A DNA stretch of 64,000 bases, taken from positions 3,323,865 to 3,387,864 of the forward strand of contig NZ_CP024768.1 of the NCBI RefSeq assembly GCF_011395035.1. Direction: 5' to 3'. A model generated the notes under the pieces. The model saw only the letters and a list, made by a program, of their open reading frames with translations. It ran no database searches and was not told the origin of the DNA. This DNA is from Pantoea cypripedii. GTDB taxonomy: Bacteria > Pseudomonadota > Gammaproteobacteria > Enterobacterales > Enterobacteriaceae. The position numbers and the translations under genes were made by a program. Of this stretch, positions 1 to 7,820 are shown one piece after another. Each line of letters opens with the position of its first letter. Positions within the stretch are counted from its first letter, which is position 1.

Positions 1-71
1 TACCGTTCGACTTGCATGTGTTAGGCCTGCCGCCAGCGTTCAATCTGAGCCATGATCAAACTCTTCAATTT
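1..71 (-). rRNA. 16S ribosomal RNA, 5' end only
   Basis: The reverse complement of this edge reads as the first 71 nt of an enterobacterial 16S rRNA, including the AGAGTTTGATCATGGCTCAG stretch near the 5' end and the region before V1. The rest of the gene lies outside the window to the left. The 5' end is set by similarity to the E. coli start (AAATTGAAGAG). The operon runs away from clpB, as E. coli rrnG does next to clpB. Confidence 0.97.
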
Positions 72-197
72 AAGTTTGATGCTCAAAGAATTAAACTTCG
101 TAATGAATTACGTGTTCACTCTTGAGACTTGATATTTTTTAAGTCCGTGGACTTTTGATATCAATCCTGCGAGTGCCCACACAGATTGTCTGATAAA

Positions 198-210
198 TTG
201 TTAAAGAGCA
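198..210 (-). promoter_or_regulatory. rrn leader boxA antitermination site
   Basis: On the minus strand the leader contains TGCTCTTTAACAA, which matches the rrn boxA. In rRNA operons boxA recruits NusB and NusE so that RNA polymerase resists Rho-dependent termination in the untranslated rRNA. It lies about 130 nt before the mature 16S 5' end and downstream of promoter P2, the expected place. Confidence 0.85.
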
Positions 211-249
211 GTGCGAGCAGCGGGTTAACCGCCTGTCGCGAGGTGGCGT

Positions 250-277
250 ATATTACGCTTTCCTCCTTCAGAGTCAA
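250..277 (-). promoter_or_regulatory. rrn promoter P2
   Basis: The minus strand has TTGACT (272-277) and TAATAT (250-255) with a 16-bp spacer. It lies about 120 bp downstream of P1, the usual tandem arrangement of enterobacterial rRNA operons. P2 normally gives the weaker, less growth-rate-regulated transcript. Confidence 0.8.
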
Positions 278-369
278 TCACTTTTTTCAGCGACTTTCTC
301 CGGCGGGATGAATCACTTCAACCCTCACTGACCGTCTGCGTTGCCGCTTTGCCGTGTCAGTGGAGGCGC

Positions 370-397
370 ATTATAGGGAGATAATTCTGACTGACAA
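370..397 (-). promoter_or_regulatory. rrn promoter P1
   Basis: The minus strand has TTGTCA (392-397), a 16-bp spacer and TATAAT (370-375), followed by a GC-rich discriminator GCGCCTCC. This is nearly identical to E. coli rrn P1. A-rich and T-rich sequence just upstream (398-420) fits an UP element. The GC-rich discriminator and short spacer are the features that make P1 sensitive to ppGpp and DksA; relA, the ppGpp synthase gene, is in the same window. Confidence 0.88.
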
Positions 398-478
398 GCG
401 CTAATTTAAACTTTTTGCGCGACCGCTCACTTTCCAGGCGAAGCGTTGCAAAATCCAGCAAAAACCTGTGCGACAAGC

Positions 479-504
479 AAAAAAAACGGGCCCGCAGGCC
501 CGTT
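479..504 (-). terminator. Rho-independent terminator of clpB
   Basis: Just after the clpB stop the minus strand forms a GC-rich stem (AACGGGCC pairing with GGCCCGTT, 485-504) with a tiny loop, followed by a run of eight T. It separates clpB from the divergent rrn promoters. Confidence 0.9.
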
Positions 505-516
505 AGTGGTTATTTC

Positions 517-3090
517 TTACTGATGTGCGACTATCACATCATCTTTCACATCCATCTCGATGGTTTTACCCGGAACTAATGCCCCAGAAAGAATCTGTTG
601 AGCCAGCGGGTTTTCAATTTGCTGTTGGATAGCACGTTTCAGCGGCCGTGCCCCATAAACCGGATCGTAACCATTTTCACCCAGTAACCGGATGGCCTCA
701 TCCGAAATGTGCAGCTGGTAGCCGCGCTCTTCGAGACGTTTATACAACCGCTGCAACTGAATCTGCGCAATAGAAGCAATGTGTTTTTCACCCAGCGGAT
801 GGAACACCACGACTTCATCGATACGGTTAATAAACTCTGGACGGAAATGATGTCCGACAACAGACATCACCATGTCCTTCATCTCCGGATAATCCAGTGC
901 ACCAAACCGCTCCTGAATCAAATCCGAGCCGAGGTTAGAGGTCATGATAACCACCGTGTTGCGGAAATCGACAGTACGACCCTGCCCATCGGTTAAGCGA
1001 CCATCATCCAATACCTGCAACAGAATGTTGAAAACATCCGGATGCGCTTTCTCTACTTCATCGAGCAAAATCACCGAATAAGGACGACGACGAACCGCCT
1101 CGGTCAGATAGCCGCCTTCTTCATAACCCACGTATCCTGGAGGTGCCCCCACCAGCCGCGATACCGAATGTTTCTCCATAAACTCCGACATATCGATGCG
1201 CACCATGGCATCGTCGCTGTCGAACAGGAAGTTTGCCAGCGCCTTACACAACTCCGTTTTACCCACACCGGTTGGTCCCAGGAACAGGAAAGAACCTATG
1301 GGTCGGTTTGGATCGGACAATCCGGCACGGCTACGACGAATCGCATTCGATACCGCTTCTACCGCTTCATCCTGGCCAATCACCCGAGCATGCAGTTCCT
1401 GCTCCATCCGCAGTAACTTATCGCGCTCCCCTTCCATCATGCGGGCGACCGGAATACCGGTCCAGCGTGCAAGGACATCGGCAATTTCCACATCAGTCAC
1501 GCGGTTGCGCAGCAGCTTCATGGTCTTGCCTTCAGACTGAGTTGCCGCGGCCAACTGTTTCTCCAGCGCCGGAATTTTGCCGTACTGCAACTCGGACATC
1601 TGCCCCAAATCGCCAACACGACGAGCCTGCTCCAAAGACAAGCGCGCCTGCTCCAGTTCAGCCTTGATGTTCTGCGTACCGGTCAGAGAGGCTTTTTCTG
1701 CTTTCCACTCTTCATCGAGCTCGGCGTATTCACGTTCTTTCTGATCCAGCTCGCTTTCCAGCATTTCCAGACGTTTGATGCTGGCATCATCCGACTCTTT
1801 CTTCAGCGCCTGTTGTTCCAGCTTAAGCTGGATAATACGGCGGTCGAGACGATCCAGAGGTTCCGGCTTCGAGTCAATTTGCAGACGAATGCTGGAAGCC
1901 GCCTCATCGATCAGGTCGATAGCTTTATCCGGTAACTGGCGATCGGCGATATAACGATGTGAAAGCGTTGCTGCTGCCACAATCGCCGGATCAGTGATCT
2001 GCACGTGATGGTGCAGCTCATAGCGTTCTTTCAGGCCACGCAAAATGGCAATGGTGTCTTCGACACTCGGTTCAGCCACAAACACTTTCTGGAATCGACG
2101 TTCCAGCGCAGCATCTTTTTCGATGTACTGACGATACTCATCCAGCGTAGTGGCACCGACACAGTGCAACTCACCACGAGCCAGAGCTGGCTTAAGCATG
2201 TTACCGGCATCCATTGCGCCGTCAGCTTTACCGGCCCCGACCATGGTGTGCAGCTCATCAATAAACAGAATGACATTGCCTTCCTGTTTCGCCAGATCGT
2301 TCAGAACCCCTTTCAGGCGCTCTTCAAACTCACCACGATATTTCGCGCCAGCCACCAGCGCCCCCATATCCAGCGCCAATACCCGACGGCCTTTCAGGCC
2401 TTCAGGCACTTCGCCGTTGATGATGCGCTGAGCCAAACCTTCAACGATGGCGGTTTTACCGACACCGGGTTCACCAATCAGTACCGGGTTGTTTTTGGTA
2501 CGACGTTGCAGAACCTGAATGGTGCGACGAATTTCCTCGTCACGACCAATCACCGGGTCAAGTTTGCCCAGTTCGGCGCGCTCCGTCAGATCGATGGTGT
2601 ATTTTTTCAATGCCTGGCGCTGATCTTCAGCCCCTTGATCGTTCACGTTTTCTCCCCCTCGCAATTGCTCGATGGCCTTAGCGAGTTTTTCCGAAGTTGC
2701 GCCAGCCGATTTCAGTAAATCAGCCAGCGAGCCACGTGAATCCAGGGCCGCCAGAACAAATAATTCAGATGAAATAAAATTGTCGCCGCGCTTTTGCGCC
2801 AGCTTGTCGCACAGATTGAGCACACGGACTAAATCAGCTGACGGTTGTACGTCGCCGTCGGTGCCTTCAACTTGTGGTAATCGATTAATAGCCTGTTCAA
2901 TGCTGGTGCGTAACCCAGCTACGTCGGCACCTGCTGCGCTAAGCAACGGACGCACCGATCCGCCTTCCTGATTAAGCAACGCGCTCATCACATGAAGGGG
3001 TTCAATGAATTGGTTATCGTGTCCCAGAGCAAGGGACTGTGCATCGGCCAGGGCCAACTGGAATTTGTTGGTAAGACGATCCAGACGCAT
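517..3090 (-). CDS. clpB: ATP-dependent disaggregase ClpB
   Basis: Hexameric AAA+ chaperone of the cytosol that pulls polypeptides out of aggregates together with DnaK, DnaJ and GrpE. The 857-residue protein has the full E. coli length: N-terminal Clp repeat domain (about 1-145), first AAA+ module with Walker A GEPGVGKT (206-213), a long coiled-coil middle domain (about 410-525), second AAA+ module with GPTGVGKT, and the C-terminal ClpB domain. An in-frame ATG four codons upstream exists, but the GGAGG ribosome site sits between the two, so the start at 3090 is chosen. A sigma-32-type promoter precedes it; pgeF and rluD lie upstream on the same strand. Confidence 0.98.
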   Translation of the reverse strand: MRLDRLTNKFQLALADAQSLALGHDNQFIEPLHVMSALLNQEGGSVRPLLSAAGADVAGLRTSIEQAINRLPQVEGTDGDVQPSADLVRVLNLCDKLAQKRGDNFISSELFVLAALDSRGSLADLLKSAGATSEKLAKAIEQLRGGENVNDQGAEDQRQALKKYTIDLTERAELGKLDPVIGRDEEIRRTIQVLQRRTKNNPVLIGEPGVGKTAIVEGLAQRIINGEVPEGLKGRRVLALDMGALVAGAKYRGEFEERLKGVLNDLAKQEGNVILFIDELHTMVGAGKADGAMDAGNMLKPALARGELHCVGATTLDEYRQYIEKDAALERRFQKVFVAEPSVEDTIAILRGLKERYELHHHVQITDPAIVAAATLSHRYIADRQLPDKAIDLIDEAASSIRLQIDSKPEPLDRLDRRIIQLKLEQQALKKESDDASIKRLEMLESELDQKEREYAELDEEWKAEKASLTGTQNIKAELEQARLSLEQARRVGDLGQMSELQYGKIPALEKQLAAATQSEGKTMKLLRNRVTDVEIADVLARWTGIPVARMMEGERDKLLRMEQELHARVIGQDEAVEAVSNAIRRSRAGLSDPNRPIGSFLFLGPTGVGKTELCKALANFLFDSDDAMVRIDMSEFMEKHSVSRLVGAPPGYVGYEEGGYLTEAVRRRPYSVILLDEVEKAHPDVFNILLQVLDDGRLTDGQGRTVDFRNTVVIMTSNLGSDLIQERFGALDYPEMKDMVMSVVGHHFRPEFINRIDEVVVFHPLGEKHIASIAQIQLQRLYKRLEERGYQLHISDEAIRLLGENGYDPVYGARPLKRAIQQQIENPLAQQILSGALVPGKTIEMDVKDDVIVAHQ

Positions 3091-3128
3091 GTTTCCTCCC
3101 ATTACAGGTCAAAATGCTACTGGAGATT

Positions 3129-3156
3129 AAATGAGGTCATCCCTCAAATTTTCAAG
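3129..3156 (-). promoter_or_regulatory. Sigma-32 heat-shock promoter of clpB
   Basis: On the minus strand CTTGAAA (3150-3156) is followed after 13 bp by CCTCATTT (3129-3136). This fits the RpoH consensus CTTGAAA-N13/14-CCCCATNT with one or two mismatches in the -10. It lies 38 bp before the clpB start, so clpB can be heat-induced separately from rluD-pgeF upstream. Confidence 0.85.
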
Positions 3157-3215
3157 GTTAATGACCTGAGTTGTGAGCAAAAAATACGCTAACTGGATCG
3201 TCTTGTGGCGTAAGG

Positions 3216-3944
3216 TTATCTCAGCCAAATCAAAGTTGCCATACGCCCGGTGATACGATCGCGTCGGAAGGAGAAAAAATCGTCGTGTTCATGCCAGGTA
3301 CAGCGCTGTTCACCTCTGATTGAGCGCACACCCGCGGCCTGCAAACGCTGGCGCGCCAGCAGCCAGATATCAGCAAAATATTTTTCGCCGACGGGACGAA
3401 ATGCCTGATCAGCACGCTCGTCATACGCCATGAAAGCCGAGCGTACCTCCGCGCCGACTTCGAAAGCCTGCGGACCAATGGCAGGTCCCAGCCATGCGTG
3501 AATCTCATGCGGCGGGCAGTGAAACTGCGCCAGCGTCTGCTCCAGTACGCCATGGCATAAGCCGCGCCAGCCAGCATGGGCGGCCGCGACTTCGCTGCCA
3601 TCACTGGCGCAAAACAGCACAGGCAGACAATCTGCCGTCATCACGGCACAGACCACGCCAGTTTCACGCGTAATGGCGGCATCCGCATCAGGAAGCGCTG
3701 CGCGATGAGGCAAGCGCACCACCTCCTGACCGTGAACCTGATTCAGCCAATGAGGCATCGCCGGTAACTGTGCCAGCTCGACCAGACGCTGACGATTCAG
3801 GAGCACATGTTCCTGATTGTCACCAACATGGCTGCCGAGATTCAGGGCGTTCCAGGGAACCAGGCTTACGCCACCGTGACGTGTGGTTGAACATGCCCGA
3901 ACGCTTGCCGGTGCTGGCCAGTCCGGGATGATCAACTCACTCAT
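3216..3944 (-). CDS. pgeF: Peptidoglycan editing factor PgeF (YfiH)
   Basis: Multicopper polyphenol oxidase-like fold family (formerly laccase-domain YfiH). In E. coli PgeF keeps wrong L-Ser-containing muropeptides out of peptidoglycan precursors; family members also show purine nucleoside activity. The 242-residue protein keeps the metal-site residues His71 (in QVHG), Cys106 (in TADCLPVLF) and His123 (in AHAGWRGL). Its ATG overlaps the rluD stop as ATGA, so the two are translationally coupled. clpB follows about 125 bp downstream on the same strand. Function is from the family; the local sequence is intact. Confidence 0.93.
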   Translation of the reverse strand: MSELIIPDWPAPASVRACSTTRHGGVSLVPWNALNLGSHVGDNQEHVLLNRQRLVELAQLPAMPHWLNQVHGQEVVRLPHRAALPDADAAITRETGVVCAVMTADCLPVLFCASDGSEVAAAHAGWRGLCHGVLEQTLAQFHCPPHEIHAWLGPAIGPQAFEVGAEVRSAFMAYDERADQAFRPVGEKYFADIWLLARQRLQAAGVRSIRGEQRCTWHEHDDFFSFRRDRITGRMATLIWLR

Positions 3945-4921
3945 AGCCAGTCCAGCTGATCGCGGAACATATCGGTGTCAGCTTTCAGAGCATCAATCAA
4001 ATCGACCATGTCCTGCGGCAGCGGAGCGTGCCACTCCATTTCAATCCCTGTGATCGGATGGTAGAGACGCAGCATGGTGGCGTGCAGCGCCTGGCGATCA
4101 AATCCACGCAGGGCAGCGATAAACTCATCGGACGCCCCTTTTGGCGGACGTGGACGGCCGCCATAGAGCGGATCCCCCACCAGCGGATGGTTAATGTGCG
4201 CCATATGAACACGGATCTGGTGTGTACGACCGGTTTCCAGGCGCAAGCGCAAGCGGGTGTGCGCACGGAAATGTTCCATGATGCGATAATGGGTCACCGC
4301 CGGTTTCCCCATCGGGTGCACCGCCATATGGGTACGTTTGGTGGAGTGACGTGCCATTGGCTCATTCACCGTACCACCGGCGGTCATGGTACCAATTGCG
4401 ACCGCTTCGTACTCACGGGTGATCTCACGCAGTTGCAGTGTTTCCACCAGATGCGTTTGCGCAGGAACGGTTTTAGCCACCACCATCAGCCCGGTGGTGT
4501 CTTTGTCCAGACGATGGACAATGCCCGCACGAGGAACATCAGCAATCGCCGGGTAATGATAAAGCAACGCGTTGAGCACGGTGCCATCCGGATTACCGGC
4601 CCCCGGATGCACCACAAAGTCACGCGGTTTGTTGATAACGAGAATATCGTCGTCTTCATACACGATATTCAGTGGGATGTTTTGCGCTTCCCAGCGTTGC
4701 TCTTCTTCGATTTCAGCGCTGATCGACACCTGCTCGCCGCCCAGAACTTTTTCTTTCGGTTTGTCGATGACGGTGCCATTGACGCTGACGCGACGATCAA
4801 GGATCCATTCTTTTATGCGAGAACGTGAATAATCAGGGAACAATTCCGCCAAAGTCTGATCTAAGCGTTGTCCAAGTTGTGCTTCGGACACCGTTGCGGT
4901 GAGTTGAACTTGTTGTGCCAT
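3941..4921 (-). CDS. rluD: 23S rRNA pseudouridine synthase RluD
   Basis: Makes pseudouridines 1911, 1915 and 1917 in helix 69 of 23S rRNA, a modification needed for normal ribosome assembly and termination. The 326-residue protein equals the E. coli length. An S4 RNA-binding domain covers about residues 17-75, and the catalytic domain holds the RluA-family motif HRLDKDTTG with the nucleophile Asp139. It is divergent from bamD across 130 bp and overlaps pgeF by 4 nt at its 3' end. Confidence 0.97.
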   Translation of the reverse strand: MAQQVQLTATVSEAQLGQRLDQTLAELFPDYSRSRIKEWILDRRVSVNGTVIDKPKEKVLGGEQVSISAEIEEEQRWEAQNIPLNIVYEDDDILVINKPRDFVVHPGAGNPDGTVLNALLYHYPAIADVPRAGIVHRLDKDTTGLMVVAKTVPAQTHLVETLQLREITREYEAVAIGTMTAGGTVNEPMARHSTKRTHMAVHPMGKPAVTHYRIMEHFRAHTRLRLRLETGRTHQIRVHMAHINHPLVGDPLYGGRPRPPKGASDEFIAALRGFDRQALHATMLRLYHPITGIEMEWHAPLPQDMVDLIDALKADTDMFRDQLDWL

Positions 4922-5051
4922 ATACAGCTTCTTCGTTAACGTTGGGTTTTCACGGCGATGCCGTTTAATATAATGTGCTATCGTACCTGGTCATTACCGG
5001 GAGCTACACGGACAGCTTCCGCCATAACACTTTGAGGATAATCATTTCGTC

Positions 5052-5783
5052 ATGACGCGTATGAAACATCTGGTGGCTGCTGCCACACTGAGCCTGGCAC
5101 TGGTGGGTTGTTCCAGCTCAAAGGACACAGTACCGGACAGCCCGCCGTCTGAGATTTACGCCACAGCTCAGCAAAAACTGCAGGACGGTAACTTTAAAGC
5201 GGCGATTAAGCAACTGGAAGCGCTGGATAACCGTTACCCGTTCGGTCCATATTCTCAGCAGGTACAGCTGGATTTGATCTACGCGTATTACAAAAATGCC
5301 GATCTGCCGCTGGCGCAAGCCGCTATCGCTCGCTTTATGCGTCTGAATCCGACTCATCCGAACATCGACTATGTCATTTACATGAAAGGTCTGACGGATA
5401 TGGCACTGGATGATTCAGCACTGCAGGGCTTCTTCGGTATCGATCGTTCCGATCGCGATCCGACTCATGCCCGTGATGCGTTCCGCGACTTCTCTCAGCT
5501 GCTGCGGGGTTATCCGAACAGCCAATATGCCGCTGACGCCCAGAAACGCCTGGTCTTCCTGAAAGAACGCCTGGCGAAGTATGAACTTTCAGTGGCGCAA
5601 TTCTATACCAAGCGCGGTGCGTATGTCGCTGTTGTTAACCGTGTAGAAGGCATGATGAAGGATTACCCGGATGCGGAGGCCACTCATGAGGCGCTGCCGC
5701 TGATGGAAAATGCTTATCGCCAGCTGCAACTGACGGCTGAAGCAGATAAAGTGGCAAAAATTATCGCCGCCAATAACGCCTGA
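5052..5783 (+). CDS. bamD: Outer membrane assembly lipoprotein BamD
   Basis: Essential lipoprotein of the BAM complex that inserts beta-barrel proteins into the outer membrane; it binds BamA and substrate C-terminal signals. The 243-residue protein begins with a lipoprotein signal and lipobox LVGC (lipidated Cys20), followed by TPR-like helical repeats through the rest of the chain. The start MTRMK is conserved with E. coli although the nearest purine-rich site (TTGAGGATAA) lies rather far upstream. A strong terminator follows directly, so the gene looks monocistronic. Confidence 0.97.
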   Translation: MTRMKHLVAAATLSLALVGCSSSKDTVPDSPPSEIYATAQQKLQDGNFKAAIKQLEALDNRYPFGPYSQQVQLDLIYAYYKNADLPLAQAAIARFMRLNPTHPNIDYVIYMKGLTDMALDDSALQGFFGIDRSDRDPTHARDAFRDFSQLLRGYPNSQYAADAQKRLVFLKERLAKYELSVAQFYTKRGAYVAVVNRVEGMMKDYPDAEATHEALPLMENAYRQLQLTAEADKVAKIIAANNA

Positions 5784-5795
5784 TCAAGCAAAAAC

Positions 5796-5828
5796 AAAAA
5801 AGCAGCCTTCATTGGCTGCTTTTTTTTG
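5796..5828 (+). terminator. Rho-independent terminator of bamD
   Basis: AGCAGCC and GGCTGCT form a 7-bp stem around a 6-nt loop, followed by eight T, starting about 17 nt after the bamD stop. Confidence 0.93.
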
Positions 5829-5971
5829 GTGAAAATTCAGACTAAAAATAGAATTTCTCACCCGGTTAACTCGTCAATCTTGCCCCGTTCACCCCTGCGC
5901 TTCAAGCTTTTTCCGCCACTTTCCCGGCCTTTCTCACAATTTGCCGGAATTGACAAAAAGTGACATTTTTA

Positions 5972-5987
5972 CGTGATATTGATCACA
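5972..5987 (+). promoter_or_regulatory. CRP-binding site of raiA promoter
   Basis: CGTGA-TATTGA-TCACA is a near-perfect TGTGA-N6-TCACA operator. A -10 element TATGCT lies at 6008-6013. With a start near 6020-6021 the operator is centred close to -41.5, the position of a class II CRP-activated promoter, and no good -35 hexamer is visible there. The promoter assignment is inferred from spacing; the operator itself is seen directly. Confidence 0.75.
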
Positions 5988-6048
5988 CATTTTCCCGGTT
6001 TCCGCGGTATGCTGGACCTACCAAGACGGAAATGACAGAGAGGTTTGA

Positions 6049-6378
6049 ATGATGATTCTGAACATTACCAGTAAACAAATGGAAATCACTGCGGCTATCC
6101 GCAACCATGTCGAAGACCGTCTCGCCAAGCTGGAAAAATGGCAAACTCACCTGATAAACCCGCACATTGTGTTATCGAAAGAACCGAAAGAATTTGTGGC
6201 TGATGCCACGATTAACACCCCAAACGGTACGCTGGTTGCCAGCGCGAAACATGATGATATGTATACCGCAATCAACGATCTGATTGCGAAGCTGGAGCGA
6301 CAGCTGAATAAAGCTCAGCACAAACCCGAGGCTCGTCGCGCCACCAGTAGTGTGAAAGATTTCACGCCTGCGGGATAA
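6049..6378 (+). CDS. raiA: Ribosome-associated inhibitor RaiA (protein Y)
   Basis: Short hibernation-factor-type protein that binds the decoding region of the 30S subunit in stationary phase or cold and stabilises inactive 70S ribosomes. The 109 residues match E. coli RaiA along their length (NITSKQMEIT near the start, DDMYTAINDLIAKLERQLNK in the second half). The acidic C-terminal tail of the E. coli protein (113 aa) is replaced by a shorter end. Two consecutive ATG codons (6049, 6052) are possible starts after the AGAGAGG site. A CRP operator and its own terminator indicate a single-gene unit. Confidence 0.95.
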   Translation: MMILNITSKQMEITAAIRNHVEDRLAKLEKWQTHLINPHIVLSKEPKEFVADATINTPNGTLVASAKHDDMYTAINDLIAKLERQLNKAQHKPEARRATSSVKDFTPAG

Positions 6379-6395
6379 CCCCCCATTTTCTCAGC

Positions 6396-6420
6396 AACGC
6401 GCCTTCGGGCGCGTTTTTTA
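6396..6420 (+). terminator. Rho-independent terminator of raiA
   Basis: AACGCGCC-TTCG-GGCGCGTT forms an 8-bp stem with a stable TTCG tetraloop, followed by a T-run. The T-run abuts the -35 element of the pheL promoter. Confidence 0.92.
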
Positions 6421-6449
6421 TTGACAGCCTTAAATCAGTGCGGTTAATC
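6421..6449 (+). promoter_or_regulatory. pheL-pheA promoter
   Basis: TTGACA at 6421-6426 is a consensus -35. The matching -10 is weaker (TTAATC at 6444-6449, 17-bp spacer). The E. coli pheA promoter has the same -35 at the same distance before the leader peptide. The position is well supported by context; the exact -10 is uncertain. Confidence 0.6.
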
Positions 6450-6477
6450 TCGGGTCACTTTACTTTCGGAAACCACC

Positions 6478-6525
6478 ATGAAACATCTACCGTTCTTCTT
6501 CGCATTCTTTTTTACCTTCCCCTGA
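6478..6525 (+). CDS. pheL: Phenylalanine leader peptide PheL
   Basis: A 15-residue open frame, MKHLPFFFAFFFTFP, with seven phenylalanine codons in nine positions. When charged tRNA-Phe is scarce the ribosome stalls on these codons, which lets the antiterminator form and pheA be transcribed. The peptide is almost identical to the E. coli leader, and the terminator/antiterminator segments follow directly. Confidence 0.95.
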   Translation: MKHLPFFFAFFFTFP

Positions 6526-6600
6526 TTGGGAGGCGATTCGTCATGTGAAAATGAATGCGAAGACGAACAACAAAGCCTCCCAACCGGGAGGCTTTTTTAT
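6526..6600 (+). promoter_or_regulatory. pheA attenuator (antiterminator and terminator)
   Basis: The terminator stem is GCCTCCC-AACC-GGGAGGC (6575-6592) followed by six T. An upstream copy of TTGGGAGGC (6526-6534) can pair with the 5' arm GCCTCCCAA (6575-6583) as the competing antiterminator. Together with PheL this is a classical phenylalanine attenuator, all visible in the sequence. Confidence 0.92.
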
Positions 6601-6623
6601 TGGACAGCTTACAGGTGAGCCTT

Positions 6624-7787
6624 ATGACCCCCGATAATCCACTGCTGGCATTACGCGACAAAATCAGCGCCGTTGATGAGAAGTTGCTGGCACTGCTGGC
6701 CGAGCGCCGCGCGCTGGCGATTGACGTTGCTCAGGCAAAACTGGCAACCCACCGCCCAATCCGTGATGTCGAGCGCGAACGTGCTCTGCTGGAAAACCTG
6801 ATTACGCTGGGGAAAAAACACCAGCTTGATGCACATTACATCACGCGCCTGTTCCAGCTGGTGATTGAAGATTCGGTGCTGACACAACAGGCATTGCTGC
6901 AAAAAAATCTTAATCATCCCCATGCGCTGGCACCGCGTATCGCCTTCCTGGGTCCGAAAGGTTCCTATTCGCATCTTGCTGCACGCAAGTATGCCGCACG
7001 TCATTTTGATTCAATGGTGGAAATTGGCTGTCTCAAATTTCACGACATTATCCAGCAAGTGGAAAGCAGACAGGCAGACTACGCGGTAATGCCAATTGAG
7101 AACACCAGCTCCGGCTCCATCAATGATGTCTATGATTTGCTCCAGCAGACGTCATTGTCGATCGTCGGCGAGCTGACCATTCCTATCGAACATTGTGTGC
7201 TGGTGAGCGGCAATACCGATTTGCAGCAGATTGAAACCGTCTACAGCCATCCGCAACCGTTCCAGCAGTGCAGCCAGTTCATCAACCGTTTCCCACAATG
7301 GAAAATCGAATACACCGAAAGCACTGCTGCGGCGATGGAAAAAGTGGCTGCGATGAACTCACCGAAAGTGGCTGCCCTTGGAAGCGAGGCCGGTGGTGAG
7401 TTGTATCAGTTGCAGGTACTGGAGCGTGACCTGGCCAACCAGCAGCAGAACCATACGCGTTTTATCGTGCTGGCACGCAAGTCCATCGATGTCTCCGACC
7501 AGGTGCCCGCCAAAACTACGCTGATTATGGCCACCGGGCAGCAGGCAGGTGCGCTGGTTGAAGCGCTGCTGGTATTGCGTCAACACAACCTGATCATGAG
7601 CAAACTGGAATCACGCCCGATTAACGGCAATCCGTGGGAAGAGATGTTTTACATTGATGTGCAGGGCAACCTGCAATCTGACAGCATGCAGCGTGCACTG
7701 GAAGAGCTACGTGGATTAACCCGCTCCCTCAAGGTACTCGGTTGTTATCCGGGTGAGAATGTGGTGCCAGTGGAACCGCGCATCTAA
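6624..7787 (+). CDS. pheA: Chorismate mutase / prephenate dehydratase (P-protein)
   Basis: Bifunctional cytosolic enzyme that turns chorismate into prephenate and then phenylpyruvate, the route to phenylalanine. The 387 residues comprise an AroQ chorismate mutase (about 1-95), a prephenate dehydratase domain (about 103-285, with ENTSSGSINDVYDLL) and a C-terminal ACT domain carrying the GALVEALL and ESRP motifs that bind phenylalanine for feedback inhibition. The start at 6624 follows AGGTGAG and matches the E. coli N-terminus; an upstream in-frame ATG would lie inside the attenuator and is rejected. Expression is set by the PheL attenuator. Confidence 0.97.
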   Translation: MTPDNPLLALRDKISAVDEKLLALLAERRALAIDVAQAKLATHRPIRDVERERALLENLITLGKKHQLDAHYITRLFQLVIEDSVLTQQALLQKNLNHPHALAPRIAFLGPKGSYSHLAARKYAARHFDSMVEIGCLKFHDIIQQVESRQADYAVMPIENTSSGSINDVYDLLQQTSLSIVGELTIPIEHCVLVSGNTDLQQIETVYSHPQPFQQCSQFINRFPQWKIEYTESTAAAMEKVAAMNSPKVAALGSEAGGELYQLQVLERDLANQQQNHTRFIVLARKSIDVSDQVPAKTTLIMATGQQAGALVEALLVLRQHNLIMSKLESRPINGNPWEEMFYIDVQGNLQSDSMQRALEELRGLTRSLKVLGCYPGENVVPVEPRI

Positions 7788-7790
7788 GCG

Positions 7791-7820
7791 AAAGGGCATC
7801 CTCATGGATGCCCTTTTCTT
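7791..7820. terminator. Bidirectional terminator between pheA and tyrA
   Basis: AAGGGCATCC-TCAT-GGATGCCCTT is a 10-bp stem lying between two convergent genes. The plus side ends in TTTTCTTTT, a good T-rich tail for pheA. On the minus side the tail after the stem is weaker (TTTCGC). Confidence 0.85.
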
